NCBI RefSeq assembly: GCF_021261315.1
Contig: NZ_JAJSAX010000001.1
Coordinates: 1,054,001-1,118,000, forward strand
Length of the DNA stretch: 64,000 bases
Source: Epilithonimonas sp. JDS
Lineage (GTDB): Bacteria; Bacteroidota; Bacteroidia; Flavobacteriales; Weeksellaceae
Direction: 5' to 3'
Numbering within the stretch: the first letter of the stretch is position 1; each line of letters begins with the position of its first letter. The translations under genes were made by a program, and so were the position numbers. The notes under the pieces are model-generated. The model ran no database searches, was not told the DNA's origin, and saw only the letters and a program-made list of their open reading frames with translations. Of the stretch, positions 18,391 through 27,842 are shown piece by piece.

Positions 18391-19029
18391 TTATTGTAAA
18401 AACGAATTATGTGCCTTTTCAAAACCAATTGTAGTTGATTCTCCGTGACCACTGAAAACTTTTGTCGATTCCGGAAGCGTCAGTAATTTGGTTTTAATAC
18501 TTGTAATCAATTGGTCGTAATCACCTTTGTAAAGATCCGTTCTGCCGATGCTCATCATAAAAAGCGCGTCACCGGAAATTACAAATTCATTTTCTTCATT
18601 ATAAAAAGCGACACTTCCCGGCGAATGTCCCGGAACATCAAAAATCTGAAAAGCGTCAGAACCTAAATTCAATTTGTCTCCTTCTTTTATATTTTGGATT
18701 TCGCCTTTGAAAGCAGGAAAAAAGAAACCGTAATTCTTTGCGGTAAAAGGTGCTTTCTCAAGAATTTCTACTTCCTCCAGATGAACCAAAACAGGAACTT
18801 TGAACTCGTCATACGCCCATTGCAAACCGATAATATGATCGATATGAGCGTGTGTCAAAAGAATATTCTGGATTTTGAGATCTTTTGTTTTGATAAAATC
18901 AGCCAGAACTTTGGTCTCAGCATCAGGCATATTTCCCGGATCGATAAGAAAAGCCTCCTTTTCTTCGTTATAAATAACATACGTGTTCTCGGAAAACGGA
19001 TTGAAAGTGAAAGATTCTACGTGTAACAT
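18391..19029 (-). CDS. Metallo-beta-lactamase-fold hydrolase, glyoxalase II type
   Basis: A 212-residue cytoplasmic hydrolase with the complete binuclear metal site: THAHIDH, the PGHSPGSV histidine, SGDALF aspartate and SGHGEST histidine. This set is that of glyoxalase-II-like and persulfide-dioxygenase-like thioester hydrolases. It lacks the C-terminal glutathione-binding helices of true glyoxalase II, so the substrate is uncertain. ATG at 19029. It is divergent from the plug-type gene at 19074 and leads a probable two-gene unit. Confidence 0.87.
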   Translation of the reverse strand: MLHVESFTFNPFSENTYVIYNEEKEAFLIDPGNMPDAETKVLADFIKTKDLKIQNILLTHAHIDHIIGLQWAYDEFKVPVLVHLEEVEILEKAPFTAKNYGFFFPAFKGEIQNIKEGDKLNLGSDAFQIFDVPGHSPGSVAFYNEENEFVISGDALFMMSIGRTDLYKGDYDQLITSIKTKLLTLPESTKVFSGHGESTTIGFEKAHNSFLQ

Positions 19030-19073
19030 TTTTTTAATTTAACTGTAAAAATATAAAACATTAACTTAGCAGG

Positions 19074-20285
19074 ATGAAGGTATTTAGACTATTTTTTCTT
19101 TTTTTAAGCGCCATTTCTTTCGCTCAGGAAATCAGAAGTGTACAGGTTTTCAATCCTAAAACCAATGATGAAACGCCAGTAATTGCTCAGGGTCAGCAGT
19201 TGATTTTAAGATTTGATGATCTTGCCAACTCCAGCCAGCTCTACCGATATACTTACAAACATTACAACCGAAACTGGGAAGAAGACGGACTTTTCTTTAC
19301 CGAATATGCCAGTGGAAGTATGAATGCGCTGATCGATCAATTCCAATATTCCTTCAACACTTATCAAAAATATACACATTACGAATTGGTTTTCCCGAAT
19401 GAGAAAATTCAGCCGAAAATTTCGGGTAATTATGAAATTATCGTTTATAAAGATTCGCAGGACAAACCTTTGTTCAAAAAGAGATTTTCAATTTATGAAG
19501 ACGGCGCCAATCTGGGAATCAATGTAACAAGATTCATCGATGCAAAAAATCCGAATGCTAAACAGAGACTGGAAATCCAGGCCACAGGAAACGGTTCCGG
19601 AATTACAAATAACCTTTCTTCATTATCCTTAAGTGTGATTCAAAATAACAACTGGGGAATTTCTTTGACTAATATCCGACCAAGTTCCACCTTAGGAAAT
19701 CAACTTCTTTTCCAACAGTTAGGTTTGGCTTTTCCGGGAAATAATGAGTTTTATTATTTTGACAATAAGGTGATGAATCAGGCTTTGGATATGGTCGCCA
19801 ACACGGAAAATATCGATGGTAAAAATTACACTTACCTTCATCCAGTCTGGGCATATCCAGGAGATTATCAATATCAGCCAGATGTGAACGGTGCGTTTTA
19901 TTTCCGAAGAAATGATCTTGGAATTGAACGAGATGCGGACAGAGAAGGCGATTATTCCTGGGTTTATTTTGCGCTCGACAGTCAGAAATCGGACAAAGAA
20001 TTTTACGTCCTCGGAATATTCAATGATTACAAAGCTGATGCAAAAAGCCAAATGCTGTACGACGAAAAAGCGCAGAAATATATTGCTAAAATCTATTTGA
20101 AGCAGGGATTCTACAGTTATATTCTGGCAACAAAAGATTCTGACGGAAAACTCAACTACGGCGAAATAAACGGAAACTTCTGGCAGACAGAAAATCTTTA
20201 TCAAGCCTTTTTATATTACACGCCATTTGGCAGAAACTTCGATGGCTTGATTGGTTATGGAGAATTTAGAACACCTGTAAGGTAA
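19074..20285 (+). CDS. DUF5103 / type IX secretion plug-type protein
   Basis: A 403-residue exported protein with signal peptide MKVFRLFFLFLSAISFAQE. It has the layout of DUF5103 proteins, which include the plug of the SprA translocon in the type IX system. Family-like segments are VQVFNPKTNDETPVIAQGQQLILRFDD, YRYTYKHYNRNWEEDGLF and the region FNTYQKYTHYELVFPNEKIQPKISGNYEI. The C-terminal part (WVYFALDSQKS..YVLGIFNDY) resembles a beta-sandwich. It is found near two T9SS cargo genes, but they are not in one operon. The family is fairly sure; its part in secretion is taken from the family. Confidence 0.85.
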   Translation: MKVFRLFFLFLSAISFAQEIRSVQVFNPKTNDETPVIAQGQQLILRFDDLANSSQLYRYTYKHYNRNWEEDGLFFTEYASGSMNALIDQFQYSFNTYQKYTHYELVFPNEKIQPKISGNYEIIVYKDSQDKPLFKKRFSIYEDGANLGINVTRFIDAKNPNAKQRLEIQATGNGSGITNNLSSLSLSVIQNNNWGISLTNIRPSSTLGNQLLFQQLGLAFPGNNEFYYFDNKVMNQALDMVANTENIDGKNYTYLHPVWAYPGDYQYQPDVNGAFYFRRNDLGIERDADREGDYSWVYFALDSQKSDKEFYVLGIFNDYKADAKSQMLYDEKAQKYIAKIYLKQGFYSYILATKDSDGKLNYGEINGNFWQTENLYQAFLYYTPFGRNFDGLIGYGEFRTPVR

Positions 20286-20297
20286 TGATCTGATTTG

Positions 20298-20807
20298 ATG
20301 AATACTTACAGAAAAAAGATCAGCTATATTTTTTATTGGACGATAATTTTTGTAGTCGCAGGCTCGATGATCGTTTATGGAATTAGCAAACCTATTCAGT
20401 TCCAAAGTTTCAAAGATTCGGTAAATGTAAATGTTTCCGAAGGTCACAAATTGATGTGGACCTTTTATTCCTATTCGCTGGCATATCCAATTATTATTGG
20501 TGTCTTTGAGGTTATTGGCGGAGTAAGTCTGCTCTTTAGCAGAACAAGAATATTTGGGTGCATTTTGCTCACGGTTATTTTGTCAAACATTATTATCCAA
20601 GATTATATTTATGAAATTATTGCCTTGAGTTCTGCAGTCTATTATCAAGTTTTAATTTCCATCATACTTATTTTTGATCATAGAAAACTAAGAAAAGTCG
20701 TTTACGCATTGTTCAAATCAGAAAAAACCAGTAGAAATATTTCATTAATAATTGTAGCTTTTTTGATTGCCCTAATATTCAAATATTTAGAAACCAAAAT
20801 CATTTGA
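20298..20807 (+). CDS. DoxX-like four-helix membrane protein
   Basis: A 169-residue inner-membrane protein with about four to five hydrophobic helices (residues 10-30, 60-82, 87-105, 110-130 and 148-166). IGVFEVIGGVSLLFSRTRIFGCILLTVI is the usual DoxX-like helix pair. ATG at 20298; a TTG one codon earlier is less likely. No redox-active cysteines or catalytic residues are visible, so the role is unknown. It starts 12 bases after the plug-type gene and may be cotranscribed. Confidence 0.75.
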   Translation: MNTYRKKISYIFYWTIIFVVAGSMIVYGISKPIQFQSFKDSVNVNVSEGHKLMWTFYSYSLAYPIIIGVFEVIGGVSLLFSRTRIFGCILLTVILSNIIIQDYIYEIIALSSAVYYQVLISIILIFDHRKLRKVVYALFKSEKTSRNISLIIVAFLIALIFKYLETKII

Positions 20808-20882
20808 ATTTTTATCAATCAAATAACACAATTCTTCAATTTTGGAATACTTTTCGCTATGCTAGCCATAAAATACATACTT

Positions 20883-21176
20883 ATGGATCTTAGCTTTGAA
20901 AATAACAAATCCGGAAACGGAGGTTACATCACTTTGAAAAACAGCGCAGAAGACGTTGGAAGACTGACTTACACGATTGTTCCGGAACTTAAAAAATTGA
21001 TTGTCAGCTATGTGATGGTTTTTCCAAAATTTGAAGGTCAAGGTCTTGGCAAAAAATTGGTTGAAAAATCTGTAGAATTTGCAAGAAAAAATGGCTGGAA
21101 AATTAAAGCACATTGCTCGTACGCGCACTCGGTACTTAGCAGAAAAGATGACGTTGAAGATATTTTGGTTTCTTAA
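20883..21176 (+). CDS. Small GNAT-family N-acetyltransferase
   Basis: A 97-residue single-domain GNAT of the short YidJ/COG2388 type. The acetyl-CoA site is FPKFEGQGLGKKLVEKSVEFARKNG (motif Q/R-x-x-G-x-G/A as GQGLGK). The C-terminal KAHCSYAHSVLSRKDD matches the conserved Cys-x-[YF]-x-x-x-[WYF] ending of this group. ATG 20883 gives MDLSFENN; an upstream start is possible but adds a non-conserved tail. The acceptor substrate is unknown. Confidence 0.83.
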   Translation: MDLSFENNKSGNGGYITLKNSAEDVGRLTYTIVPELKKLIVSYVMVFPKFEGQGLGKKLVEKSVEFARKNGWKIKAHCSYAHSVLSRKDDVEDILVS

Positions 21177-21236
21177 AACTGTAAAATGTATTAAGTAAAA
21201 AATATAATGTAAATCCAATTACATACAATTAAAAAA

Positions 21237-21264
21237 AATTCCGAATCAGATTTGATTCGGAATT
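21237..21264. terminator. Bidirectional terminator between GNAT gene and rho
   Basis: AATTCCGAATCA (21237-21248) and TGATTCGGAATT (21253-21264) pair perfectly over 12 bp around GATT, with A-run before and T-run after. It serves the two converging genes. Confidence 0.9.
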
Positions 21265-21308
21265 TTTTATTTTTAAAATACATTGTTTTTTTAAATTGTA
21301 TAATGAAC

Positions 21309-23093
21309 TTATCGGTTCATAGACATCAAGAACTCTTCGTTGTTTTTGGTTCCTTGGATCTGCTTTTGTACAAATTCCATCGCTTCCAAAGGATTCATAT
21401 CAGAAAGATATTTTCTCATAATCCACATTCTTTGCATTGTCGCCTCGTCCAAAAGAAGATCGTCTCTTCTTGTACTGGATGAAACCAAATCTACAGCCGG
21501 ATAAATTCTTTTGTTAGCGATTTTTCTGTCCAATTGCAATTCCATATTTCCGGTTCCTTTGAACTCTTCGAAGATCACCTCATCCATCTTGGAACCTGTA
21601 TCGATCAAAGCTGTTGCGATAATCGTAAGCGATCCGCCATTTTCGATTTTCCTTGCAGCACCGAAGAAACGCTTTGGCTTATGAAGCGCGTTGGCATCTA
21701 CACCACCAGAAAGTATTTTTCCTGAAGCTGGCGTTACTGTATTGTAAGCTCTTGCCAATCTTGTGATCGAATCAAGAAGGATTACAACATCGTGTCCACA
21801 TTCCACCATTCTTTGCGCTTTTGAAAGAACCAAATTCGCCACTTTTACGTGCTTATCTGCTGCTTCATCAAAAGTAGAAGCAATCACTTCCGCATTCACA
21901 CTTCTCTGCATATCAGTTACTTCCTCAGGACGTTCGTCGATAAGAAGAACCATCATATAAGCTTCCGGGTGATTGGCTGAGATTGCGTTGGCGATATCTT
22001 TAAGCAAAATCGTTTTACCAGTTTTTGGCTGCGCAACAATCATTGCTCTTTGTCCTTTTCCGATTGGCGCGAACAAATCGACAATTCTCGTAGAAAGTGT
22101 TGAGCCTTTTCCTGCCAGGTTAAATTTCTCCTGAGGGAAAAGCGGCGTCAAATATTCGAAAGCAACTCTGTCCTTAATGAAAGCCAGATCTCGTCCGTTA
22201 ACTTCAGTAGGTTTCAAAAGTGAGAAATATTTCTCGCCTTCTTTTGGCAATCTTACGAATCCTTTTACAGTGTCACCCGTTTTCAAACCATAATTTCTGA
22301 TCTGATTGGTAGAAACGTAAACGTCGTCCGGAGAAGAGATATAACTGAAATCTGAAGAACGAAGGAATCCGTAGTTGTCCGGAAGTATTTCCAAAACACC
22401 TTCAATAGTGATCAATCCATCAAAGTTGAATTCTTTCTTTTGCGAATTGTCCTGTTGGTTTTCGGATGGTTCTTTTTGATTGTTATGTTGGGGAGAATTG
22501 GGATTTTGTGTTTTTTGCTGACCTCTATTGTTATTATTGGTCTTTTGCTGTTGCTGACGGTTATTCTGCTGTTGAGGCTGTCTTTGTTGAGGCTGTTTTG
22601 TTTCCTCTGGCTTTTCGTCAGTTTTAGGAGCGGTTTCTGTTGGCTGAGTTGGTTCTGCTGTTTTAGCTTCTGCCACGACTTCTTGATTTTCGTTAGCTGC
22701 AACTCTTGCTCTCGGTTGTTTTTTCTTTGGCGGATTCGGTTTTTTGACTTCCTCCGGCGCAACCGGCGCTTCTACCGCTACAGGAACCTCTTCTTTTGCA
22801 ACTTCTGCTGTAGGAATCTCTGCTTCTTGCTTGGGCTTTTCTGCAGGCTTTCTGCCTCGTTTTTTAGCCGGAACAGCTTTTTCCTCAGAGTTATCTTCTG
22901 TGTTTTTATTCATATTTTCCTGATTGGCGTTTAGATAATCTTTAATGATTTTTGGGTTCGAAGCCTGATAGTCCAGAATTGCGAAAACAGTTTCTTCCGG
23001 AGAGCTTTTCTTTGCCAAATTGACGCCTAAATCTTTAGAAAGTTTGGTCAATTCCTCATCGGATTTTGACCTTAGCGTTTCAATATTAAACAT
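21309..23093 (-). CDS. rho: Transcription termination factor Rho
   Basis: Hexameric RNA helicase for factor-dependent termination. 594 residues against 419 in E. coli; the excess is a disordered insertion. Domains: Rho_N (residues 1-45, [21 protein letters not shown]), a low-complexity P/E/K then Q/N-rich region (about 55-222), the RNA-binding cold-shock-like domain (about 225-300, [15 protein letters not shown]), and the RecA-like motor. Walker A is [11 protein letters not shown] and Walker B is [16 protein letters not shown]; the Q- and R-loop [26 protein letters not shown] segment is intact. ATG at 23093. Rho is often autoregulated; nothing in the sequence proves this here. Confidence 0.97.
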   Translation of the reverse strand: MFNIETLRSKSDEELTKLSKDLGVNLAKKSSPEETVFAILDYQASNPKIIKDYLNANQENMNKNTEDNSEEKAVPAKKRGRKPAEKPKQEAEIPTAEVAKEEVPVAVEAPVAPEEVKKPNPPKKKQPRARVAANENQEVVAEAKTAEPTQPTETAPKTDEKPEETKQPQQRQPQQQNNRQQQQKTNNNNRGQQKTQNPNSPQHNNQKEPSENQQDNSQKKEFNFDGLITIEGVLEILPDNYGFLRSSDFSYISSPDDVYVSTNQIRNYGLKTGDTVKGFVRLPKEGEKYFSLLKPTEVNGRDLAFIKDRVAFEYLTPLFPQEKFNLAGKGSTLSTRIVDLFAPIGKGQRAMIVAQPKTGKTILLKDIANAISANHPEAYMMVLLIDERPEEVTDMQRSVNAEVIASTFDEAADKHVKVANLVLSKAQRMVECGHDVVILLDSITRLARAYNTVTPASGKILSGGVDANALHKPKRFFGAARKIENGGSLTIIATALIDTGSKMDEVIFEEFKGTGNMELQLDRKIANKRIYPAVDLVSSSTRRDDLLLDEATMQRMWIMRKYLSDMNPLEAMEFVQKQIQGTKNNEEFLMSMNR

Positions 23094-23193
23094 ATAATGC
23101 GTAAAAAAGTAAATTAATTTTGTAAAAGTAAGAATGAAAATCAGGCGATTATCATTTTTAATAGGTGATTACAATGCAAATCTACATTAATTT

Positions 23194-23223
23194 TTGAATT
23201 ACGCAAAAATTATTTTATTTTTG
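23194..23223 (+). promoter_or_regulatory. Promoter of the DUF4293-type gene
   Basis: TTG (23194-23196), 19 bases, then TATTTTTG (23216-23223): an exact fit to the Bacteroidetes -33/-7 pattern. The leader to the ATG at 23266 is about 35 bases. Confidence 0.72.
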
Positions 23224-23265
23224 CAGACAATTTATTCCCATTCAAAACGGAATTCATCAAGAAAA

Positions 23266-23655
23266 ATGTTACAAAGAATACAAACAATCTGGATATTTTT
23301 AGCTGTGTTAGGCGCTTTGTTCCTAAACCTCACAGCTCAGGACTTTGATGTATTAGGTGGAAACTTAATTATCAATATTTCTTCTGTTCTATTAATATTA
23401 TTGGGATTGCTAAGTATCTTCAGTTTTAAAAACCGCAAAAGACAAATCTTGCTGAACAACATCAGCATTTTTATAAACGCTTTGTTGCTTGGTTTTTTGA
23501 TTTATTGGCTGCAAAACTTACCCGGAGGAATCACTTTTCCTGAGAAGGGTATTGAGCCGGTTTTCTCAGTAATTGCGATTGTATGTTTGCTTCTGGCAAA
23601 TGTGTACATCAAAAAAGATGAGAGGCTCGTAAAATCTGTAGACAGACTTCGATAA
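23266..23655 (+). CDS. DUF4293-family membrane protein
   Basis: A 129-residue inner-membrane protein starting MLQRIQTIWIFLAVLGALFLN, the usual opening of DUF4293 proteins in Bacteroidetes. Four hydrophobic helices (about residues 6-24, 40-60, 72-92 and 104-122) are separated by short loops, with a basic tail. An upstream in-frame TTG at 23194 is actually the -33 element and is rejected. It lies back to back with rho, as often seen for this family; function unknown. Confidence 0.82.
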   Translation: MLQRIQTIWIFLAVLGALFLNLTAQDFDVLGGNLIINISSVLLILLGLLSIFSFKNRKRQILLNNISIFINALLLGFLIYWLQNLPGGITFPEKGIEPVFSVIAIVCLLLANVYIKKDERLVKSVDRLR

Positions 23656-23683
23656 ACTTGACGACGATTTTTTTGAGTAAGAG

Positions 23684-23711
23684 CAGCTTCCTTTTTGGAG
23701 GCTGTTTTTTT
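23684..23711 (+). terminator. Terminator after DUF4293 gene
   Basis: CAGCTTCC (23684-23691) pairs with GGAGGCTG (23697-23704), one G-T pair, followed by seven T. Confidence 0.8.
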
Positions 23712-23794
23712 GTTTTATTACGATTAATGGTAACAAAACTAAGGATTCAATGACATATCAGTCATATCTTTGTTTTATAAATAAATCAACCATT

Positions 23795-24721
23795 ATGAAA
23801 AAACTAAACCTGTTTCTTTTTGTTACGCTTTCAACATTTTCTTTCGCACAACAAATCTCGAAAGACAGAGTTGTGAATATCATTTCCACTCTGGCTTCGG
23901 ATGAGATGAAGGGAAGAAAATTCGGAACTCCGGAAAATGATAAAGCTGCAGAGTACATCGCTTCGGAATTCAAAAAAGATAATCTGGATTACTGTTTCGG
24001 CGATTCATATCTAATTCCATTTGAATATAAAGGACAAAAGGGTTTTAATGTTTGCGGCATCAAAAAAGGAACATCCGAAAAAAGTCTGGCTTTCTCAGGA
24101 CATTTTGATCACATCGGAACGAATACGAATTTCGGAGATCATATTTACAATGGCGCCGATGATGATGCGAGCGGAATTTCTACCGTGATTGGAATTGCTG
24201 ATTATTTTAAAGATAAAAAGACAGATTATTCGATGGTCTTTATGGCTTTCAATGCGGAGGAAGTTGGTCTCAAAGGTTCAAAAGCATTATCAGAAAACAA
24301 AGATTTAAATCCTGTTTTTAATAATATCACCGCACTTTTCAATTTCGAAATGCTGGCGACAGAATCTCAATTCGGGAAAAATGCTGTCTTTATGACAGGT
24401 GACGAGTTTTCTGATTTTGACGAATTGATTAATGCAAATGCTGTGAATGGTTTGAAAATTTATCCTGATCCATACAAAAATGAACAGCTTTTCTACAGAT
24501 CTGACAATGTGAATTTCGTTAAAAAGAAAATCATTGCACATTCTATTTCTACAGTTGATATGACCAAAGCCTTTCATTACCATGCTGTAAATGATGACAT
24601 TAAAATTGTAAATGCGGAAAATCTCACAAACATCATCAACAACTTTGCAAAAACAATTGAAAAACTGAACACCAAAAACTTTACTCCGAAATACAACGAT
24701 AAAGTAAATTTCGATTTCTAA
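23795..24721 (+). CDS. Exported M28-family zinc aminopeptidase
   Basis: A 308-residue peptidase with signal peptide MKKLNLFLFVTLSTFSFAQ. The M28 co-catalytic zinc site is visible: SGHFDHIG (His), NGADDDASG (bridging Asp), FNAEEVGLKGS (catalytic Glu and zinc Glu) and a later conserved region YRSDNVNFVKKKIIAHSIST with HYHAVND for the last ligands. The ATG at 23795 fits the signal peptide; an upstream start at 23750 would bury it. It probably trims peptides in the periplasm. It has no operon partner. Confidence 0.9.
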   Translation: MKKLNLFLFVTLSTFSFAQQISKDRVVNIISTLASDEMKGRKFGTPENDKAAEYIASEFKKDNLDYCFGDSYLIPFEYKGQKGFNVCGIKKGTSEKSLAFSGHFDHIGTNTNFGDHIYNGADDDASGISTVIGIADYFKDKKTDYSMVFMAFNAEEVGLKGSKALSENKDLNPVFNNITALFNFEMLATESQFGKNAVFMTGDEFSDFDELINANAVNGLKIYPDPYKNEQLFYRSDNVNFVKKKIIAHSISTVDMTKAFHYHAVNDDIKIVNAENLTNIINNFAKTIEKLNTKNFTPKYNDKVNFDF

Positions 24722-24752
24722 CGTCTAGATAAACTAAGCTATTTATTTTCCG

Positions 24753-24760
24753 TAATTTTG
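24753..24760 (+). promoter_or_regulatory. -7 element of the ABC transporter gene
   Basis: TAATTTTG fits TAnnTTTG and lies 17 bases before the ATG. A -33 TTG is not evident. Confidence 0.4.
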
Positions 24761-24777
24761 CAATTCAATTTTTTTGA

Positions 24778-26616
24778 ATGAAACCATTTCAACGCATTAT
24801 CAGTATTGCCAGACCACATCAAAGATTTTTGTGGGGCAGTATGTTTTTCAATATTCTTTATTCTCTTCTTCAGATCGCTTCTATTGGAACTTTATTGCCA
24901 ATCCTAAGTGTAATGTTTGGAACCTCGGACAAAATTGACACTTCGAAAGTGCCGGTTTGGAGTGGAAGAATTGCTGATTATTTTGGTTACCTCAAAGATT
25001 GGGCATATTACACCATTCAGGTTAATATGGATAAGCACGGCGGCATCAAAGTCTTAGCTGTTCTCTGCTGCATCACTGCGGTTGCATTTTTATTAAGAAA
25101 TATTTTTAGATATTTGGGTTCCTATCTATTGGTGAATTACCGTGTCGGGATTACCAGAGATCTTCGGACTTTGATGTATGATAAATTCCTGAAACTGCCG
25201 GTTTCCTTTTTTACCGAACAGAGAAAAGGCGATATGATGTCGCGTATTTCCAATGACATTGGTGCTGTAGAAGGCGGAATTATGGGATCTTTGGTAGATA
25301 TTGTGAATTCGCCGTTTATGATCATTTCATCACTCACAGCCTTATTTTTATTATCTCCGAAATTGACATTATTCTCGTTAATCGTTTTCCCGATTATGGG
25401 CTGGATCATCTCCTGGGTTGGTAAAAGTCTGAAAAAGCAGGCAAGATTTGCGCAGGAAGAATTGGGCAATCTTTTCTCTTTGGTTGATGAAACCTTGAAA
25501 TCTTCGAAAGTTATCAAGATTTTCAACGCTGACAAAATTCTTAAAAACAGATTCAATAAAACCACAGATCAGTGGCAGCATCACGCCATTTCTATGAGCC
25601 GAAGAAGAGAATTGGCTTCTCCAATGAGTGAATTCCTTGGATCCGTTACAATGTTGCTCATCACCTGGTACGCAGGGACGGAAATCATCAATGGAACCAA
25701 TAAGGATCCTGCGACTTTCCTGGCGTTTATAGCTGTATTTTTTCAGGTGCTGGATCCTGCAAAACGTTTATCGAACGCAGTTTCCGCTATCCAAGGCGGA
25801 ATGGCGAGTCTGGAAAGGGTTTCGGAAGTTTTGGACTATGATTTAAAAGTGGAAGAAGTTGCCAATCCAACACCAATTTCTAAAATTAATGATAAAATCG
25901 AATTCAAAAACATTGGATTCTATTATGAAAAATCCAATCTGATTCTTAAAAATGTTTCCATTACTTTACCAAAAGGAAAAACGGTTGCGCTAGTTGGCCA
26001 GTCCGGAAGTGGTAAAACTACAATTGCCAACTTATTAGCCAGATTCTACGATGTTTCCGAAGGCGAAATCCTAATTGACGGTCACAATATTAAAAACTTA
26101 AAACTGACAGATTACCGACAACTTCTCGGAATGGTAACTCAGGAATCTGTTTTGTTTAATGATTCGGTTTACAATAATATTTTGATGGGAAATCCTGATG
26201 CAACCGAAGCGCAAGTAATTGAAGCTGCAAAAATTGCCAACGCCCACGAGTTTATTTCACAGCTTCAAGACGGATATTACACGAATATCGGTGACGATGG
26301 GAACAAACTTTCCGGCGGTCAAAAACAACGTGTTTCCATCGCAAGAGCAGTTCTGAAAAATCCGCCAATTATGATTTTGGACGAAGCAACTTCTGCCCTC
26401 GACACGGAATCTGAAAGATATGTTCAAGACGCTTTAGAAAAAATGATGCAAAACAGAACGTCACTGATCATCGCCCACAGATTATCGACCATCCAAAAAG
26501 CCGATCACATTGTCGTAATGGAAAAAGGTGACATCATTGAGCAAGGTTCTCATCATGAACTTATGGACAAAAATGGAACGTACAGAAAACTGGTTGAGCT
26601 CCAGAATTTTGATTAA
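24778..26616 (+). CDS. ABC exporter, MsbA/multidrug type
   Basis: A fused half-transporter of 612 residues: six-helix membrane domain (residues 15-340) and ATPase domain (370-612). Walker A is GQSGSGKTTIANL, the signature is LSGGQKQRVSIARA, Walker B is IMILDEATSALD and the switch histidine is in IIAHRLSTI. FFTEQRKGDMMSRISNDIGAVE is the coupling region of type IV exporters. It probably works as a homodimer exporting lipids or drugs; MsbA-like lipid A flipping is possible but not provable from sequence. It converges on the next gene with a 14-base gap. Confidence 0.93.
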   Translation: MKPFQRIISIARPHQRFLWGSMFFNILYSLLQIASIGTLLPILSVMFGTSDKIDTSKVPVWSGRIADYFGYLKDWAYYTIQVNMDKHGGIKVLAVLCCITAVAFLLRNIFRYLGSYLLVNYRVGITRDLRTLMYDKFLKLPVSFFTEQRKGDMMSRISNDIGAVEGGIMGSLVDIVNSPFMIISSLTALFLLSPKLTLFSLIVFPIMGWIISWVGKSLKKQARFAQEELGNLFSLVDETLKSSKVIKIFNADKILKNRFNKTTDQWQHHAISMSRRRELASPMSEFLGSVTMLLITWYAGTEIINGTNKDPATFLAFIAVFFQVLDPAKRLSNAVSAIQGGMASLERVSEVLDYDLKVEEVANPTPISKINDKIEFKNIGFYYEKSNLILKNVSITLPKGKTVALVGQSGSGKTTIANLLARFYDVSEGEILIDGHNIKNLKLTDYRQLLGMVTQESVLFNDSVYNNILMGNPDATEAQVIEAAKIANAHEFISQLQDGYYTNIGDDGNKLSGGQKQRVSIARAVLKNPPIMILDEATSALDTESERYVQDALEKMMQNRTSLIIAHRLSTIQKADHIVVMEKGDIIEQGSHHELMDKNGTYRKLVELQNFD

Positions 26617-26630
26617 TTGAAAGCGAATAA

Positions 26631-27383
26631 TTAAGGCGTTTCCTCTGGTTCGTCAGAAACTTCCTGATAATCTTCTCTTTCATTTTTATTATCAATCAGA
26701 TCTTGGTTTGTGTATTGGTAAAATTCATCAAAGTTTTTAGAACTTTCGTTATACACCAATGCATATTTTGAATTCTTGGATTTGATGATCAATCCGTCTT
26801 TTGGCGACGGTTGCAATTTTTCACTTTCCATAAAGATCTTGCTGCCCTTTTTAAAAGAATTGATAATAGGTGCATCGCTATAATCTTTTCTGAAAAGAAC
26901 GTCACGGTCATTGGAAATGATGAAAAGCTTACTTTCATTGGCATCTTCAGACTGTATCAGGAAAGCCAGTTCCGGTTCATTATTTTTCGTTTGTCCTGTA
27001 AAGTCTCCGAAAGAGTACACTTTTGAAGCTCTGTCTTTTATTTTGGTCATAGAAAATCTCCTTTCCCCTTCTGCCGGTTCGAAGAAGCCATTGTCTTTAA
27101 AAACCTTCATAATTCCTTCTCGGTAGTTTTGTGAAATACCGTCATATTCATTAATGTCAAACAACAATTTATTATAATAATCGTAATTCTCTGTATCGGG
27201 ATAAATAGGTTCTGTGACAGCTGTAGTAGTATAAACTGTATCGTCCTCATCAGCAGATGTTTTACCTTGGTAGTACTGCCAAATGAAAATTCCTGCTGCT
27301 AATAAAAAAATTGCGCCGAAGATGTAGTAGGCTACTTTGCTTTTCTTTTTCGTCTGATTTTCTTTTAATCGATTTGTTTCCAT
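26631..27383 (-). CDS. Membrane-anchored protein, unknown function
   Basis: A 250-residue protein. Residues 1-16 are basic (ETNRLKENQTKKKSK), 17-39 a transmembrane helix (VAYYIFGAIFLLAAGIFIWQYY). An acidic linker follows, then a periplasmic domain with AFLIQSEDANESKLFIISNDRDVLFRKDY. It ends in a very acidic tail (NKNEREDYQEVSDEPEETP). No known domain recognised. It is separate from the CsaA-like gene by 72 bases upstream and shows no operon link. Confidence 0.75.
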   Translation of the reverse strand: METNRLKENQTKKKSKVAYYIFGAIFLLAAGIFIWQYYQGKTSADEDDTVYTTTAVTEPIYPDTENYDYYNKLLFDINEYDGISQNYREGIMKVFKDNGFFEPAEGERRFSMTKIKDRASKVYSFGDFTGQTKNNEPELAFLIQSEDANESKLFIISNDRDVLFRKDYSDAPIINSFKKGSKIFMESEKLQPSPKDGLIIKSKNSKYALVYNESSKNFDEFYQYTNQDLIDNKNEREDYQEVSDEPEETP

Positions 27384-27455
27384 AGTGTGTTTTTTTAATT
27401 TTTATAATTATTTTGTATCATTTAGCGTTTTTCTTAACATATATGATAAAAAAAA

Positions 27456-27800
27456 CTAACCAATATTCAGACCATTTTTCACAGGCAGACTAGAAGTCAA
27501 AAGTGTCACTTCATTTTTATCTTCTCCGTAAACGCCCATTACCAAACATTCGCTGAAGAAATTGGCAATTTGTTTCTTTGGGAAATTGACGACTGCCATA
27601 ATTTGCTTTCCTATCAAATCTTCTTTTTTGTACAAAGCTGTAATTTGAGCCGCAGATTTTCTAACTCCTAAATCTCCAAAATCAATTTCCAATTGGTAAG
27701 ACGGATTTCTTGCTTTTTCAAAGTCTGTTGCGGAAATGATGGTTCCAACTCGGATGTCGATTTTCTCAAAATCCTGCCAGGTTATTTCGGGTTTTATCAT
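27456..27800 (-). CDS. CsaA-like tRNA-binding protein
   Basis: A 114-residue protein with a single OB-fold tRNA-binding domain, as in CsaA and the C-terminus of MetRS. Visible marks are FEKIDIRVGTIISATDFEKARNPSYQLEIDFG, the QITALYKKEDLIGKQIMAVVNFP strand pair, and the SECLVMG segment. CsaA acts as a chaperone-like protein in Bacillus; here only tRNA binding is inferred. ATG at 27800. It is next to a TPR protein but probably not in an operon. Confidence 0.9.
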   Translation of the reverse strand: MIKPEITWQDFEKIDIRVGTIISATDFEKARNPSYQLEIDFGDLGVRKSAAQITALYKKEDLIGKQIMAVVNFPKKQIANFFSECLVMGVYGEDKNEVTLLTSSLPVKNGLNIG

Positions 27801-27842
27801 TATCTCAAGCTTTATTTTTAATGCTACAAATAAAATTACTGA

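Noticed and set aside
20859-20882. Longer start for the GNAT protein
   Set aside because: It adds MLAIKYIL, absent from the usual start of this family. ATG 20883 gives the normal length.
22440-22934. A 164-codon plus-strand frame inside rho
   Set aside because: It is the antisense of the Q/N-rich insertion of Rho, which makes it look hydrophobic. The true gene is on the other strand.
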